Assembly (NCBI GenBank): GCA_023399155.1
Contig: JAEWQP010000012.1
Coordinates: 62,001 to 126,000, forward strand
DNA length: 64,000 nt
Direction of reading: 5' to 3'
Origin: Verrucomicrobiota bacterium
Lineage (GTDB): Bacteria > Verrucomicrobiota > Verrucomicrobiia > Opitutales > Opitutaceae
Part shown: piece after piece, positions 19,703 to 28,720 of the stretch
Layout: each line of letters opens with the position of its first letter
Position numbering within the stretch: the first letter of the stretch is position 1
Notes under the pieces: generated by a model
Databases searched by the model: none
Told to the model about the DNA's origin: nothing
The model's input: the letters and a program-made list of their open reading frames with translations, nothing else
Made by a program: the position numbers and the translations under genes

Positions 19703-20312
19703 CGTTCGCGCAAAGAATCTCCATCAGCGCGCTATAACAACACGCGAACCAATTGTTTATTGTGCGCCCTGGCAGTGGCGGCGCTCAGAGGAGAGCCGCT
19801 ACTAGTAGTAAGTATCGGAGGCAACTATGGTTGCATGTCGGAGGCGTCCTTGTCGCATCCTCAAATCCGGGCATTGCGTTGCGGGCGGCAAATGGCGGAG
19901 CCAATTCCGCAGCATTGAGCCACTTCATGAGACAGACTGCCCGCTGAACCAATGAGTGGCGCTCACCCCTGCTGCTTTCGTGGGCGGCTCCTGTCGTTGT
20001 CGCTTTGGAGAACGCGCCCTACCTAGGAGACACCGCGTAGCGAAGCTCATGACAGGTTCGAGCTGACGGCTCGCCGGCCGCGGAGATGGATCGGTCCCGT
20101 TGTCGCTGTCCATGAAGTAGCCCCGCAAATCGCGCCCGCAGGGGTTCCCCAGCTTTACTCCCGGAAGGAGCCGGGAGAGTCGCCCGGTCAAATCCCCGCA
20201 AAAGGTCCCATCCGCATCACAAACATCTCTAAGGAAAACCGCCCACGTGCCGAAGTGAATAGGACACGCCCCGGCTTAGGCCAGTCCCACCTTCTGTGTA
20301 CGAATCTGTTTC
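19703..20312. other. Gene-poor stretch between the micro-operon and the NarL-type regulator
   Basis: No gene I can support. It holds the second accessory repeat (19754-19793) and a hairpin CTCCCGG/CCGGGAG (about 20158-20177). Frames of 60-90 codons on both strands have no recognisable content. The promoter of the response regulator at 20313 must lie in its last part. Confidence 0.5.
19754..19793. repeat. Accessory-region repeat, copy 2
   Basis: The block TGTTTATTGTGCGCC (19754-19768), a 17-base variable spacer, then CAGAGGAG (19786-19793). The sequence to its left (GCGCGCTATAACAA, about 19728-19741) is an imperfect inverted complement of TTGTTTATTGTGCGC with one bulged base, giving a long hairpin. 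The conserved CAGAGGAG lies in the loop of a second small hairpin (GGCGGCGCTC/GAGAGCCGC). Confidence 0.6.
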
Positions 20313-20963
20313 ATGAAACGCGTCGTCATCGTCGAAGACCAGACCGCCATCCGCGAAATGCTTGCGGAAGTCCTGCGCCATGATCCCAACTTCGAGATCG
20401 TCGGTCAGGCCGGCGACGGTCAGGTCGCTTATCAGATGATCCTCGATTCCAAGCCCGAGGTGCTTGTGCTCGATGCCCGCCTGCCCGTGCTCAACGGCCT
20501 CGAACTGCTTCGACGCGTCACGAAACAGCTGCGCAACCTGCGCATCCTCGTCTTCTCCGGCCACGAGAACCCCGTCCTGATCCGCGAAATGCTCGAGGCT
20601 GGCGCACACGGATTTGTCGAGAAAACCGCCGGGCTGATCGAATTGAAGAAAGGCCTGGAGACCGTCGCCAACGGCGGCACGTACTTCGGACCCGCCGTGA
20701 GCGGACTCCTGCGCAACGTGGTCGCAAACCCGTCCGTCACGACGACGACCAAGGACTTCCTCACGCCGCGCGAACGCGAGATCCTCCAGCTGGTGGCCGA
20801 GAGCTACAGCACGAAGGAAATCGCCCAGAAGCTAAACATCAGCGTGAAGACCGTGGACAACCACCGCACGAATCTGATGCGCAAGCTCGACCTCCACAAC
20901 GTCGCGAGCATCACCCGGTATGCGATGCAGATCGGCCTGATCGAGAACGAGCCGTCGGTTTGA
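20313..20963 (+). CDS. NarL/FixJ-type response regulator (REC-LuxR HTH)
   Basis: 216 aa. The receiver (about residues 1-118) has the acidic pocket in VIVEDQ, the phospho-acceptor in VLVLDARLPVLNG and the lysine in FVEKTAG. The C-terminal LuxR helix-turn-helix is LTPREREILQLVAESYSTKEIAQKLNISVKTVDNHRTNLMRKL. It is a transcription factor controlled by phosphorylation; its cognate kinase is not adjacent. It forms a single-gene unit with its own terminator. Confidence 0.95.
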   Translation: MKRVVIVEDQTAIREMLAEVLRHDPNFEIVGQAGDGQVAYQMILDSKPEVLVLDARLPVLNGLELLRRVTKQLRNLRILVFSGHENPVLIREMLEAGAHGFVEKTAGLIELKKGLETVANGGTYFGPAVSGLLRNVVANPSVTTTTKDFLTPREREILQLVAESYSTKEIAQKLNISVKTVDNHRTNLMRKLDLHNVASITRYAMQIGLIENEPSV

Positions 20964-21000
20964 CGGAGAGCATCGCCCTACCCCCGCGCCATCCCCTCGA

Positions 21001-21025
21001 GGCGGACCACCCGGTCCGCCTTTTT
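21001..21025 (+). terminator. Intrinsic terminator of the NarL-type regulator gene
   Basis: GGCGGACC (21001-21008) pairs with GGTCCGCC (21013-21020) over a 4-base loop, followed directly by TTTTT. It lies 38 bases after the stop codon. Confidence 0.9.
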
Positions 21026-21060
21026 GCTGCCTGAGGTCTGGATCACCCGCGCGCGCAGCA

Positions 21061-21885
21061 TCATCGCTCCAGCACGTTGCGCAGCCGCTCCGCGAGCAGG
21101 GCCACGACGCCGGGATGTTCGCCGACGAGTCGCGTAAAATGGATACGCAGCTCCGGACGGTCGCGCTGCGCCTGCGCGCAGATTTCCTCGATATCGCCAT
21201 CGGGCCCTGCATGCCGTCCGGGCGAAAAAAACATCAGCGCGACGACGCCGGCACCGTCCAAGCGCTCGAGCGCGCGCCCGAGCAACGGCTCGTTGAATGC
21301 AAACTCCGGGCCTTCGCGGCGTTCCATCGACGCGGCCACGACCGAACTCACCTCGTCGCCCAGTTCCTCCGCCATGCGTGCCGCCGTGCGATCGCGCACC
21401 TCGGCGACGGCCCGCTGCGGGCTGCCATGGTCGACGAGCACGACCCACGGGCGTTCGGCTCCGGTATCGGACAGGACCTCGCGGACGTGATCGACGAGTA
21501 TGCCCGCCAGCGCGGCGATGCCGGCGTCTCCGTCCGCCAAGGGCGCTGCCAGCCGGACCTCCAGCCCCTCCAGTGTCGCCTCCAGCGCCCGGATGCGCTC
21601 CGGGATGTACGTGGTGAGCGCGGCGCTCGGTCCAAAGAATAGAGGGATGAGCACGAAACGCTCGATGCCGGCGGCGTGGCGGCGTCGGATCGCGGGTTCC
21701 AGGATCTCGGCCGGCCGCCCCTCCAGATCTGCCGGATCGATGCCGCTGGAATGCAGAAGCGAGACCGGATCGATGATCAGCCCGACGTGCTCGCTCAGTG
21801 CACGCGCGATCCGCCGCAGGCTCAGCGTCGCCGCCGGCTGCAGTGAACCGTTGTCGACGAGCAGTATGGCGGTCGCGTCAGGCAT
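21061..21885 (-). CDS. CbiX/SirB-type sirohydrochlorin chelatase
   Basis: About 274 aa. Two repeats of the CbiX fold are visible: ILLVDNGSLQPAA with FVLIPLFFGPSAALTTYIPE, and VVLVDHGSPQRAVAEVRD with GVVALMFFSPGRHAGPDGDIEEI. Members insert Co or Fe into sirohydrochlorin; with cysI 1 kb away, ferrochelatase for siroheme is the likelier role. In the first repeat the usual catalytic His of the DHGS motif is Asn (LVDNGS), while the second keeps DHGS and a His in GRHAGP. The ATG at 21885 is preferred to one 12 codons upstream. Metal specificity cannot be read from the sequence. Confidence 0.82.
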   Translation of the reverse strand: MPDATAILLVDNGSLQPAATLSLRRIARALSEHVGLIIDPVSLLHSSGIDPADLEGRPAEILEPAIRRRHAAGIERFVLIPLFFGPSAALTTYIPERIRALEATLEGLEVRLAAPLADGDAGIAALAGILVDHVREVLSDTGAERPWVVLVDHGSPQRAVAEVRDRTAARMAEELGDEVSSVVAASMERREGPEFAFNEPLLGRALERLDGAGVVALMFFSPGRHAGPDGDIEEICAQAQRDRPELRIHFTRLVGEHPGVVALLAERLRNVLER

Positions 21886-21989
21886 GCAAAGTCCATGAAT
21901 GCACGGGAGTTGCGGCGTCAATAAATCCTTGCCGATCCCCGGCCGTTCTTCTTTTACTCGCGAATCCTCAGATCGCGAAGCCCACTTCC

Positions 21990-22520
21990 ATGAATTCCTT
22001 CCTTCGGCTTTCCAGCATCGCCCTCGCCTCCGTCGCGCTTCTCTTCGCCGCCGGGTGCAGCAAGAAACCGCAGCGCCCGAATCCCGGCATGACCTCCTTG
22101 GGCATGGGCTCCGGCAGCCTCCAGCCGATCGGCGTCGAGGGAGATCTCGAGGCTCGCACCGTCGGGATGGACAATATCGACCGCGATACCTTCCGCGCCA
22201 ACACGGTCTATTTCGACTACGACTCCGCCGCCGTGAAGCAGGCCGAGCGCAACAAGGTCCAGCAGGTGGCCGACTACCTGAAGTCCAACCCCGGCGCGCG
22301 CGTGGTGCTCGAGGGTCATTGCGACTGGCGTGGCACGACCGAGTACAACATGGGCCTGGGCGATCGCCGCGCCAACGCGGTCCGCAGCTACCTCGGCACG
22401 CTCGGCGTTGATGCCTCCCGCATTGAGACCGTTTCCAAGGGCGACCTTGACGCCAAGGAAGGGGCGACCGACGCGGAGATGAAGATGGACCGTCGCGTCG
22501 ACTTCGGCCTGGTTCGCTGA
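21990..22520 (+). CDS. pal: Peptidoglycan-associated lipoprotein (OmpA-like domain)
   Basis: 176 aa. A lipoprotein signal ends in the lipobox LFAAGC, so the mature protein starts at the cysteine (about residue 23). After a glycine/serine-rich linker comes an OmpA-type domain: NTVYFDYDSAAVKQAE, VVLEGHCDWRGTTEYNMGLGDRRANAV and the C-terminal DRRVDFGLVR, with the expected Asp and Arg peptidoglycan contacts. It ties the outer membrane to the wall. No tolB or tolQRA lies beside it; it is a single gene with its own terminator. Confidence 0.93.
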   Translation: MNSFLRLSSIALASVALLFAAGCSKKPQRPNPGMTSLGMGSGSLQPIGVEGDLEARTVGMDNIDRDTFRANTVYFDYDSAAVKQAERNKVQQVADYLKSNPGARVVLEGHCDWRGTTEYNMGLGDRRANAVRSYLGTLGVDASRIETVSKGDLDAKEGATDAEMKMDRRVDFGLVR

Positions 22521-22551
22521 ACGAAACCCCAGCGTATTCAAAGTTTCACGA

Positions 22552-22580
22552 CCCCGCGGCCTGCGCCGCGGGGTTTTTTT
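22552..22580 (+). terminator. Intrinsic terminator of pal
   Basis: CCCCGCGGC (22552-22560) pairs with GCCGCGGGG (22565-22573) over loop CTGC, followed by TTTTTTT. It lies 31 bases after the pal stop codon. Confidence 0.95.
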
Positions 22581-22599
22581 CCGCGTGGCGGCGGTCGAA

Positions 22600-22671
22600 G
22601 GTAGGGCGAGGCCTCCGGCCGAGCCGCCTCGGCGATTGGATGCGCGGCTCGGCCGGAGGCCTCGCCCTACC
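22600..22671. repeat. Perfect 28-bp inverted repeat (REP/BIME-like element)
   Basis: The arms 22600-22627 and 22644-22671 are perfectly complementary (they begin GGTAGGGCGAGG and end CCTCGCCCTACC) around a 16-base spacer. The element sits in the intergenic gap just after the pal terminator and has no coding capacity. Its form fits a dispersed palindromic repeat; only one copy is present in the window. Confidence 0.85.
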
Positions 22672-22909
22672 TCAAGCCTCAGTTAGACTCATTCGAACGC
22701 GTTCCACTTCCTGAGCGGATACCCGAGCGGCACGCGAGCCCGCGGCCACTGCACGGCGGTATCTGCCGCCGCGGCTACTGCACGGCTGCGTGGCGGGTTG
22801 TTGGTCGTGCGAGAGCGGAAGCGCGCTCGGTTCCGAGGCCGCGCAGCGGCCGCCAAGACCGGTTGCGCAGCGAACCGGACTAATCGCACTCCACCTTTCC
22901 CATCCCGGC

Positions 22910-24607
22910 TCAGGCAGCCACGCCGACGGCGCCGATGCGATGGCAGAAGTCGCCGAAACGTTCGCCGTCCTGCCGCTCGGTCGCGTAACGCTTGAGCAGC
23001 GGACTCAGGCGCTCGATCACCTGGGGATGCGTGAGCGATTCGGCCACGAGCGTGTTCATGCGCGTGCCCTCGAATTTCGCTCCGAGATAGAGATTGTATT
23101 TCCCGGGTGCGCGACCCACGAGGCCGATTTCGGCGAGGTAGGGCCGGGCGCATCCGTTCGGGCAGCCGGTCATGCGGATGCTGATGGCATCGTGTCGCAG
23201 GCCGGCCTCCTCGACCACGTTCTCGAGATCCGCGAGGATCAACGGCAGTTCGCGCTCCGCCTCCGAGAGCGCCAGGCCGCAGGTCGGAAGCGCCACGCAC
23301 GAGAGGGCGTTGAGCCGCAGACCAGTGCGGGCGTTCTCGTTATTGAGTCCGTGCTTGGCGAGAATCGATTCGATCTCGACCTTCTTCGCGTCCGAGACGC
23401 CCGAGATCGTGAGGTTCTGCGAAGGCGTGAGCCGAAAATCGCCCTCGTGGACCGCGGCGATCTCCCGCAACGCCGTCTTCATCGGCCAGCCCGGGACGTC
23501 CTTGATGCGGCCGCTGAGGATGTGAAGCCCGTAGAACCAGGTTCCGTCCTCGCACCGGTGCCAGCCCATCGGATCGGTGATGGTGGTGAACCGGTAGTCG
23601 CGGGCCGGGGCAAGCGACCAGCCGAGGCGCTGCTCGAGTTCGCCCTTGAACCAGGCGACACCGCGGTCGTCGATCGTGTATTTCAGGCGCGCGTGCTTGC
23701 GGTCGGAGCGGTCACCGTAGTCGCGCTGGATGGCGATCACCGTGCCGCCGAGCTCGTTGATCCTGTCAGGCGTGATGAATCCGATCACGTCAGCAAGCCG
23801 TGGATACGTCTTGGCGTTGCCATGGCTCATCCCCTGCCCTCCGCCGACGCAGACGTTGTAGCCGGCGAGGCGTCCGTCCTCGACGATGGCGATGAAGCCG
23901 AGGTCCTGGGAGAGGACGTCGATGTCGTTTGACGGCGGGAGTGCGAAGCCGACCTTGAATTTGCGCGGCAGATACGTCTCACCGTAGAGCGTCTCCACCT
24001 CGTCGGGCGGCGGTTCGCCGCCTGCGACGAGTTCGTCCTCGATCCAGAGCTCGTGGTAGGCGCGGGTCTTGGGAAGGGCGAACTCGCTGAACCCCTTCGC
24101 CTGTTCGTAGACCTGCTGGAGAACGGGGCTGCGCTCGGGATTGGGCGGGGCCATCACGTTGCGGTTCACGTCGCCGCAGGCCGAGCGGGAATCCAGCAAC
24201 ACCGTGTGCATCGCGCGGATCGCCGCGCGGATGTTGCCTTTCAGAACGCCGTGGAGCTGGAACGTCTGGCGCGTCGTGAGACGCAGCGAGCCGCTGGCGC
24301 GCTCCTCCGCGATGCGGTCGAGCACGAGCCACTGCTGCGGCGTGCAGCGTCCGCCGGGCAGACGCACGCGCAACATGAAGCTGTAGGCCTTTTCCTGTTT
24401 CAGCCGGCGGCGTTCCGCGCGCAGGTCCCGGTCGTCCTGGAGATAGAAGCCGTGGAATTTTGTGAGCTGCCCATTCGCCTCGGAAATGGCGAGGGTGCTG
24501 GCGTCGGCGAAGTCCTGTGCCAGCGTCCCGCGGAGGTGGCGTGAGGCGGCCTTGAGGCCTTCGTTGGCGCTGAGCGGCTTCGTGCTAACTTCGAGAGACG
24601 TGGACAT
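22910..24607 (-). CDS. cysI: Sulfite reductase hemoprotein (nitrite/sulfite reductase family)
   Basis: 565 aa, close to CysI length. Two ferredoxin-like half-domains and two siroheme/4Fe-4S domains are recognisable: LRLTTRQTFQLHGV, ACGDVNRNVMAPPNP, FRLTPSQNLTISGV, and the cluster cysteines in CVALPTCGLAL and TGCPNGCARPYLAEIGLVG. It reduces sulfite to sulfide by six electrons; the family also includes nitrite reductases, but the whole-length pattern is CysI-like. The flavoprotein or ferredoxin partner is not adjacent. A structured leader precedes the start (24638-24679). Sulfide would feed cysK at 55.9 kb. Confidence 0.92.
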   Translation of the reverse strand: MSTSLEVSTKPLSANEGLKAASRHLRGTLAQDFADASTLAISEANGQLTKFHGFYLQDDRDLRAERRRLKQEKAYSFMLRVRLPGGRCTPQQWLVLDRIAEERASGSLRLTTRQTFQLHGVLKGNIRAAIRAMHTVLLDSRSACGDVNRNVMAPPNPERSPVLQQVYEQAKGFSEFALPKTRAYHELWIEDELVAGGEPPPDEVETLYGETYLPRKFKVGFALPPSNDIDVLSQDLGFIAIVEDGRLAGYNVCVGGGQGMSHGNAKTYPRLADVIGFITPDRINELGGTVIAIQRDYGDRSDRKHARLKYTIDDRGVAWFKGELEQRLGWSLAPARDYRFTTITDPMGWHRCEDGTWFYGLHILSGRIKDVPGWPMKTALREIAAVHEGDFRLTPSQNLTISGVSDAKKVEIESILAKHGLNNENARTGLRLNALSCVALPTCGLALSEAERELPLILADLENVVEEAGLRHDAISIRMTGCPNGCARPYLAEIGLVGRAPGKYNLYLGAKFEGTRMNTLVAESLTHPQVIERLSPLLKRYATERQDGERFGDFCHRIGAVGVAA

Positions 24608-24637
24608 GGACGGAAAGTGGCGGATGGGTCCGGGAGG

Positions 24638-24679
24638 TGGCGAGAACCCTCCCGAGGGAGGCCCTCAGGGAACTCGCCA
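24638..24679 (-). ncRNA. Structured leader of cysI, candidate three-way junction
   Basis: TGGCGAG and CTCGCCA (7 bp) enclose two small hairpins, CCTCC-CGAG-GGAGG and CCC-TCA-GGG, with AA linkers on both sides. It lies about 30 bases upstream of the cysI start on the transcribed strand. It does not match a riboswitch class that I know. The folding is read by eye. Confidence 0.4.
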
Positions 24680-25027
24680 GTAAGGCGGTAAGCTGGTATT
24701 CTTTATTGTTTAGTCAAGAAGACAAGATGCGAAACCGTCATAGCTCTTGGGCAGGTGGAAATCGCTCTTCGAACGGGTCGGGCGGCGCGCCAACGCCCGC
24801 CGACAGCCCGAACGCATCGAGATGCGGGCATCCACCAGCGCGGGTCGCGCCTTCACCCGCTGCACTGTCTCTCTGGCGGAACCCGCTTTCCGGGGTATTG
24901 AACCGCTTGCCAACGCGCGACGACGACGCGGGAGCGCGCATCGATGATCGCCCGTCCACCCGCGGAGCACGCTCCACAGCACATGGAACGAACTTGGACC
25001 ACCGGGTTCGCCCCGGTGGTGCGAATC

Positions 25028-25062
25028 CAAAACGGCCGGAGCTCCTGGGGAACTCCGGCCGT
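25028..25062 (-). terminator. Intrinsic terminator of metK-ahcY
   Basis: ACGGCCGGAG (25032-25041) pairs with CTCCGGCCGT (25053-25062) over an 11-base loop; on the minus strand it is followed by TTTTGG. It lies about 130 bases after the ahcY stop codon. Confidence 0.75.
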
Positions 25063-25190
25063 GTCGTATGCCAGTGAAAAGCGTGCGTGCGTGCAGCGTG
25101 AAAGGGCCGGATGCTTTGCATCATCTTCCGCTTCCTGCAGCGCAAGAAGCCGAGGAGGTGCGCCGCTGTCCGGCGGATCCGCGACGGAAC

Positions 25191-26624
25191 TCAGTAGCGG
25201 TAGTGCTCGGGCTTGTACGGACCCTCGACCGGGACGCCGAGGTAGTCCGCCTGCTTCTTCGAGAGCACGGTGAGCTTGGCGCCGATCTTCTCGAGGTGCA
25301 ACCGCGCGACCTCCTCGTCGAGGTGCTTGGGCAGGCGGTAGACGCCGACCTTGTAGGTGTCGCGATTCTTCCAGAGGTCGAGCGCGGCGAGCGTCTGGTT
25401 GGTGAAGCTGTTGGACATCACAAACGACGGATGTCCCGTTGCGCAGCCGAGGTTTACCAGGCGGCCTTCCGCCAGCAGGTAGATGCTGCGGCCATGCGGC
25501 AGCGTGTACATGTCGTACTGCGGCTTGATCTCGACGTGTTTCACGCCGGCCGCGGTCTTCAGGCGGTCCACCTGGATCTCGTTGTCGAAGTGGCCGATGT
25601 TGCAGACGATCGCCTGGTCCTTCATCCCCTGCATGTGCTCCCAGGTGATGATGTCGCAGTTGCCCGTCGTGGTGACGTAGATGTCCGCCGTTCCCAGGGT
25701 GCTCTCGATCGTATTGACCTCAAAGCCTTCCATCGCGGCCTGCAGGGCGTTGATGGGGTCAACCTCGGTCACGATCACGCGGGCGCCGAAACCCCGCAGC
25801 GAGTGCGCGGAACCCTTGCCCACATCGCCGTAGCCGCACACGCAGGCGACCTTGCCTGCGATCATCACGTCGGTGGCGCGCTTGAGGCCGTCGGCGAGTG
25901 ACTCGCGGCAGCCGTAGAGATTGTCGAACTTCGACTTCGTGACGGAATCGTTGACGTTGATGGCCGGCACGAGGAGCTTGCCCTTCTCGTGCAGCTGGTA
26001 GAGGCGGTGCACCCCCGTCGTGGTCTCCTCGGACACGCCGCGCCACTCCTTGCCCATGCGGGTGAACACGAGCGGATCCTCCGCGTGGATACGCTTGAGC
26101 AGATTCTTGATCACCTGCTCCTCGTTCGATTCGGAGGCGGAGTTGACCCAGTCGGAGCCGTTCTCCATCTCGACACCCTTGTGCAGGAGGAGCGTGACGT
26201 CGCCGCCATCATCGACGACCAGCTGCGGGCCCTTGCCCTCGGGATGGCTCACAGCCTTCCAGGTGAGGTCCCAGTATTCCTCGAGCGTCTCGCCCTTCCA
26301 GGCAAAGACCGGCACGCCGGCCTTCGCGATCGCGGCGGCGGCGTGATCCTGGGTGGAGAAAATGTTGCACGAGGCCCAGCGCACGGAGGCGCCGAGTTCG
26401 ACCAGCGTCTCGATGAGGACGGCGGTCTGGATCGTCATGTGGAGCGACCCGGTCACGCGCACGCCCTCGAGCGGTTTCTCCGGGCCGAACTTCCGGCGGA
26501 CCGCCATCAGGCCGGGCATCTCATGCTCGGCGACGGCGATCTCCTTGCGGCCCCACTCGGCGAGGCTGATGTCCCTGACGTGATAGTCGGCGCCTTTCTT
26601 CGGCGCGGCAATGGTGCTGCTCAT
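25191..26624 (-). CDS. ahcY: Adenosylhomocysteinase (S-adenosyl-L-homocysteine hydrolase)
   Basis: 477 aa, full length for the long bacterial form. It splits S-adenosylhomocysteine into adenosine and homocysteine, removing the product inhibitor of methyltransferases. Clear signatures: GSLHMTIQTAVLIETL, VDDGGDVTLLLH, the NAD-binding GYGDVGKGSAHSLRGFGARV, TTTGNCDIITWEHM and the C-terminal GPYKPEHYRY that completes the NAD site of the partner subunit. It follows metK by 15 bases on the same strand, so both ends of the methyl cycle are made from one transcript. Confidence 0.97.
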   Translation of the reverse strand: MSSTIAAPKKGADYHVRDISLAEWGRKEIAVAEHEMPGLMAVRRKFGPEKPLEGVRVTGSLHMTIQTAVLIETLVELGASVRWASCNIFSTQDHAAAAIAKAGVPVFAWKGETLEEYWDLTWKAVSHPEGKGPQLVVDDGGDVTLLLHKGVEMENGSDWVNSASESNEEQVIKNLLKRIHAEDPLVFTRMGKEWRGVSEETTTGVHRLYQLHEKGKLLVPAINVNDSVTKSKFDNLYGCRESLADGLKRATDVMIAGKVACVCGYGDVGKGSAHSLRGFGARVIVTEVDPINALQAAMEGFEVNTIESTLGTADIYVTTTGNCDIITWEHMQGMKDQAIVCNIGHFDNEIQVDRLKTAAGVKHVEIKPQYDMYTLPHGRSIYLLAEGRLVNLGCATGHPSFVMSNSFTNQTLAALDLWKNRDTYKVGVYRLPKHLDEEVARLHLEKIGAKLTVLSKKQADYLGVPVEGPYKPEHYRY

Positions 26625-26639
26625 GGTGGATCCCTTGGC

Positions 26640-27842
<1,203 letters not shown>

Positions 27843-27883
27843 GAGTGGCGTGCAGGATCGGCAGATGCCGGCCGGGCTCAAGC

Positions 27884-27914
27884 AAAAACATCAACATATA
27901 CGGATTCCTTGATG
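27884..27914 (-). promoter_or_regulatory. Hairpin plus T-run in the metK leader
   Basis: On the minus strand CATCAA (27914-27909) pairs with TTGATG (27894-27889) across a 14-base loop and is followed by TTTTT. It lies about 42 bases before the metK start. The stem is short and AT-rich, so this is only a possible attenuator; I cannot match the upstream sequence to a SAM riboswitch class. Confidence 0.25.
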
Positions 27915-28081
27915 CGTCTTGTGCCAAAGCGCTTTTTGCTCCGGTCGGATCTCGCCTAAGTGCCACCCTCTCATTCACATTCAGTCGCGATCCCACGCAG
28001 CGACGGGATTCTCGAATCCCGCTGGAAAGCAGCCCGGCTCCCGCATTTCCGGTTTCCCACCCCAGTCCACCCATCTCCTTC

Positions 28082-28489
28082 ATGGCCTTCGACCTACGAG
28101 CGATGATCGTCGACGATGACGATCATGTGCGCACGTTTCTCATCGTCCTGCTCCGCAAGGTGGTCTCGGGAAACATCCTGGAGGCGCGCAACGGCGAAGA
28201 GGCGATCGAGACCTACCGGCGCGAGCGCCCGGACCTGATCCTGCTGGACGTCAACATGCCGGTCATGGACGGCCTGGAGACGCTGACCAAGCTCCGGGAG
28301 ATCAACCCCGACGTGGTCGTGATCATGATCACCTCCCTGGCCATGCGAAAGATCGTCGAGGACGCCCTTCGCGGCGGGGCTGCCCACTTCATCCGCAAGG
28401 ACACGCCGAAGCCGCAGGTGATCGAGATCGTGCGGGACACGATCGTCGCCAACTTTCCGCAATTTCAGGCCACCCAGGCCGAGCACTGA
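28082..28489 (+). CDS. Single-domain CheY-like response regulator
   Basis: 135 aa, a lone receiver domain. All active-site residues are present: the Asp pair in MIVDDDDHV, the phospho-acceptor in LILLDVNMPVMDG, Thr in VIMITSLAM and Lys in HFIRKDTPK. With no output domain it must act by protein contact. It is 5 bases upstream of a 71-aa gene that in turn leads into pilB, which suggests a role in pilus or surface-motility control. The kinase is not identifiable here. Confidence 0.92.
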   Translation: MAFDLRAMIVDDDDHVRTFLIVLLRKVVSGNILEARNGEEAIETYRRERPDLILLDVNMPVMDGLETLTKLREINPDVVVIMITSLAMRKIVEDALRGGAAHFIRKDTPKPQVIEIVRDTIVANFPQFQATQAEH

Positions 28490-28494
28490 CTCCG

Positions 28495-28710
28495 ATGGCC
28501 GCGACCTCCACACCGTTTCCCGAACCCAACTCCGGCGATGTCGACCTGCGACGGTTTGAGATCCAGGAGGTGCGCTACTCGCTTCCGCAGATGCTGAGCG
28601 AACTCCACATCGAGCGCACCCACTCGTTCTTCGCCAAGGAGATCATCGACCAGGTCGAGATCAACAAGATCTTCGCCGAGGCCCGCGCCCGCCGTGCACA
28701 AGCCAGGTAA
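28495..28710 (+). CDS. Small protein of unknown function between a CheY-like gene and pilB
   Basis: 71 aa from an ATG 5 bases after the CheY-like stop. The sequence is acidic at the N-terminus (EPNSGDVDLRRFEIQEV) and helical later (LPQMLSELHIERTHSFFAKEIIDQVEINKIFAEARARRAQAR). I know no family. Tight packing on both sides and good helix content support a real gene. It may be an adaptor between the receiver and the PilB ATPase; that is inference from position only. Confidence 0.65.
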   Translation: MAATSTPFPEPNSGDVDLRRFEIQEVRYSLPQMLSELHIERTHSFFAKEIIDQVEINKIFAEARARRAQAR

Positions 28711-28720
28711 CACCCGCTTC

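Larger units (their letters stand above)
22521..22909. other. Region between pal and cysI
   Basis: Contains the pal terminator (22552-22580) and the large inverted repeat (22600-22671). From 22680 to 22909 there is only short, repetitive GC-rich sequence (for example GCCGCGG- and GCACGGC-type repeats) with no gene I can support. Confidence 0.6.
24608..25190. other. Intergenic region between cysI and ahcY
   Basis: Holds the structured leader of cysI, an AT-rich patch with TTGACT (minus strand, about 24710-24715) that may be part of the cysI promoter, and the ahcY terminator. Frames of 100-145 codons on both strands have no recognisable content, so I call no gene. Confidence 0.6.

Noticed and set aside
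18256..19793. Calling the accessory segment an integron cassette array
   Set aside because: No integrase and no canonical core sites in the window; kept only as a hypothesis in the findings.
19925..20191. 88-codon minus-strand frame upstream of the NarL-type regulator
   Set aside because: No recognisable content, no ribosome binding site and hairpin-rich DNA. It may be a decayed gene but cannot be supported.
24738..25145. 135-codon minus-strand frame between cysI and ahcY
   Set aside because: It crosses the ahcY terminator, has no domain and shows a shadow-like composition.
27843..28081. Known SAM riboswitch in front of metK
   Set aside because: I could not find the conserved cores of the SAM-I, SAM-II or SAM-III types; only a weak hairpin with a T-run is present.
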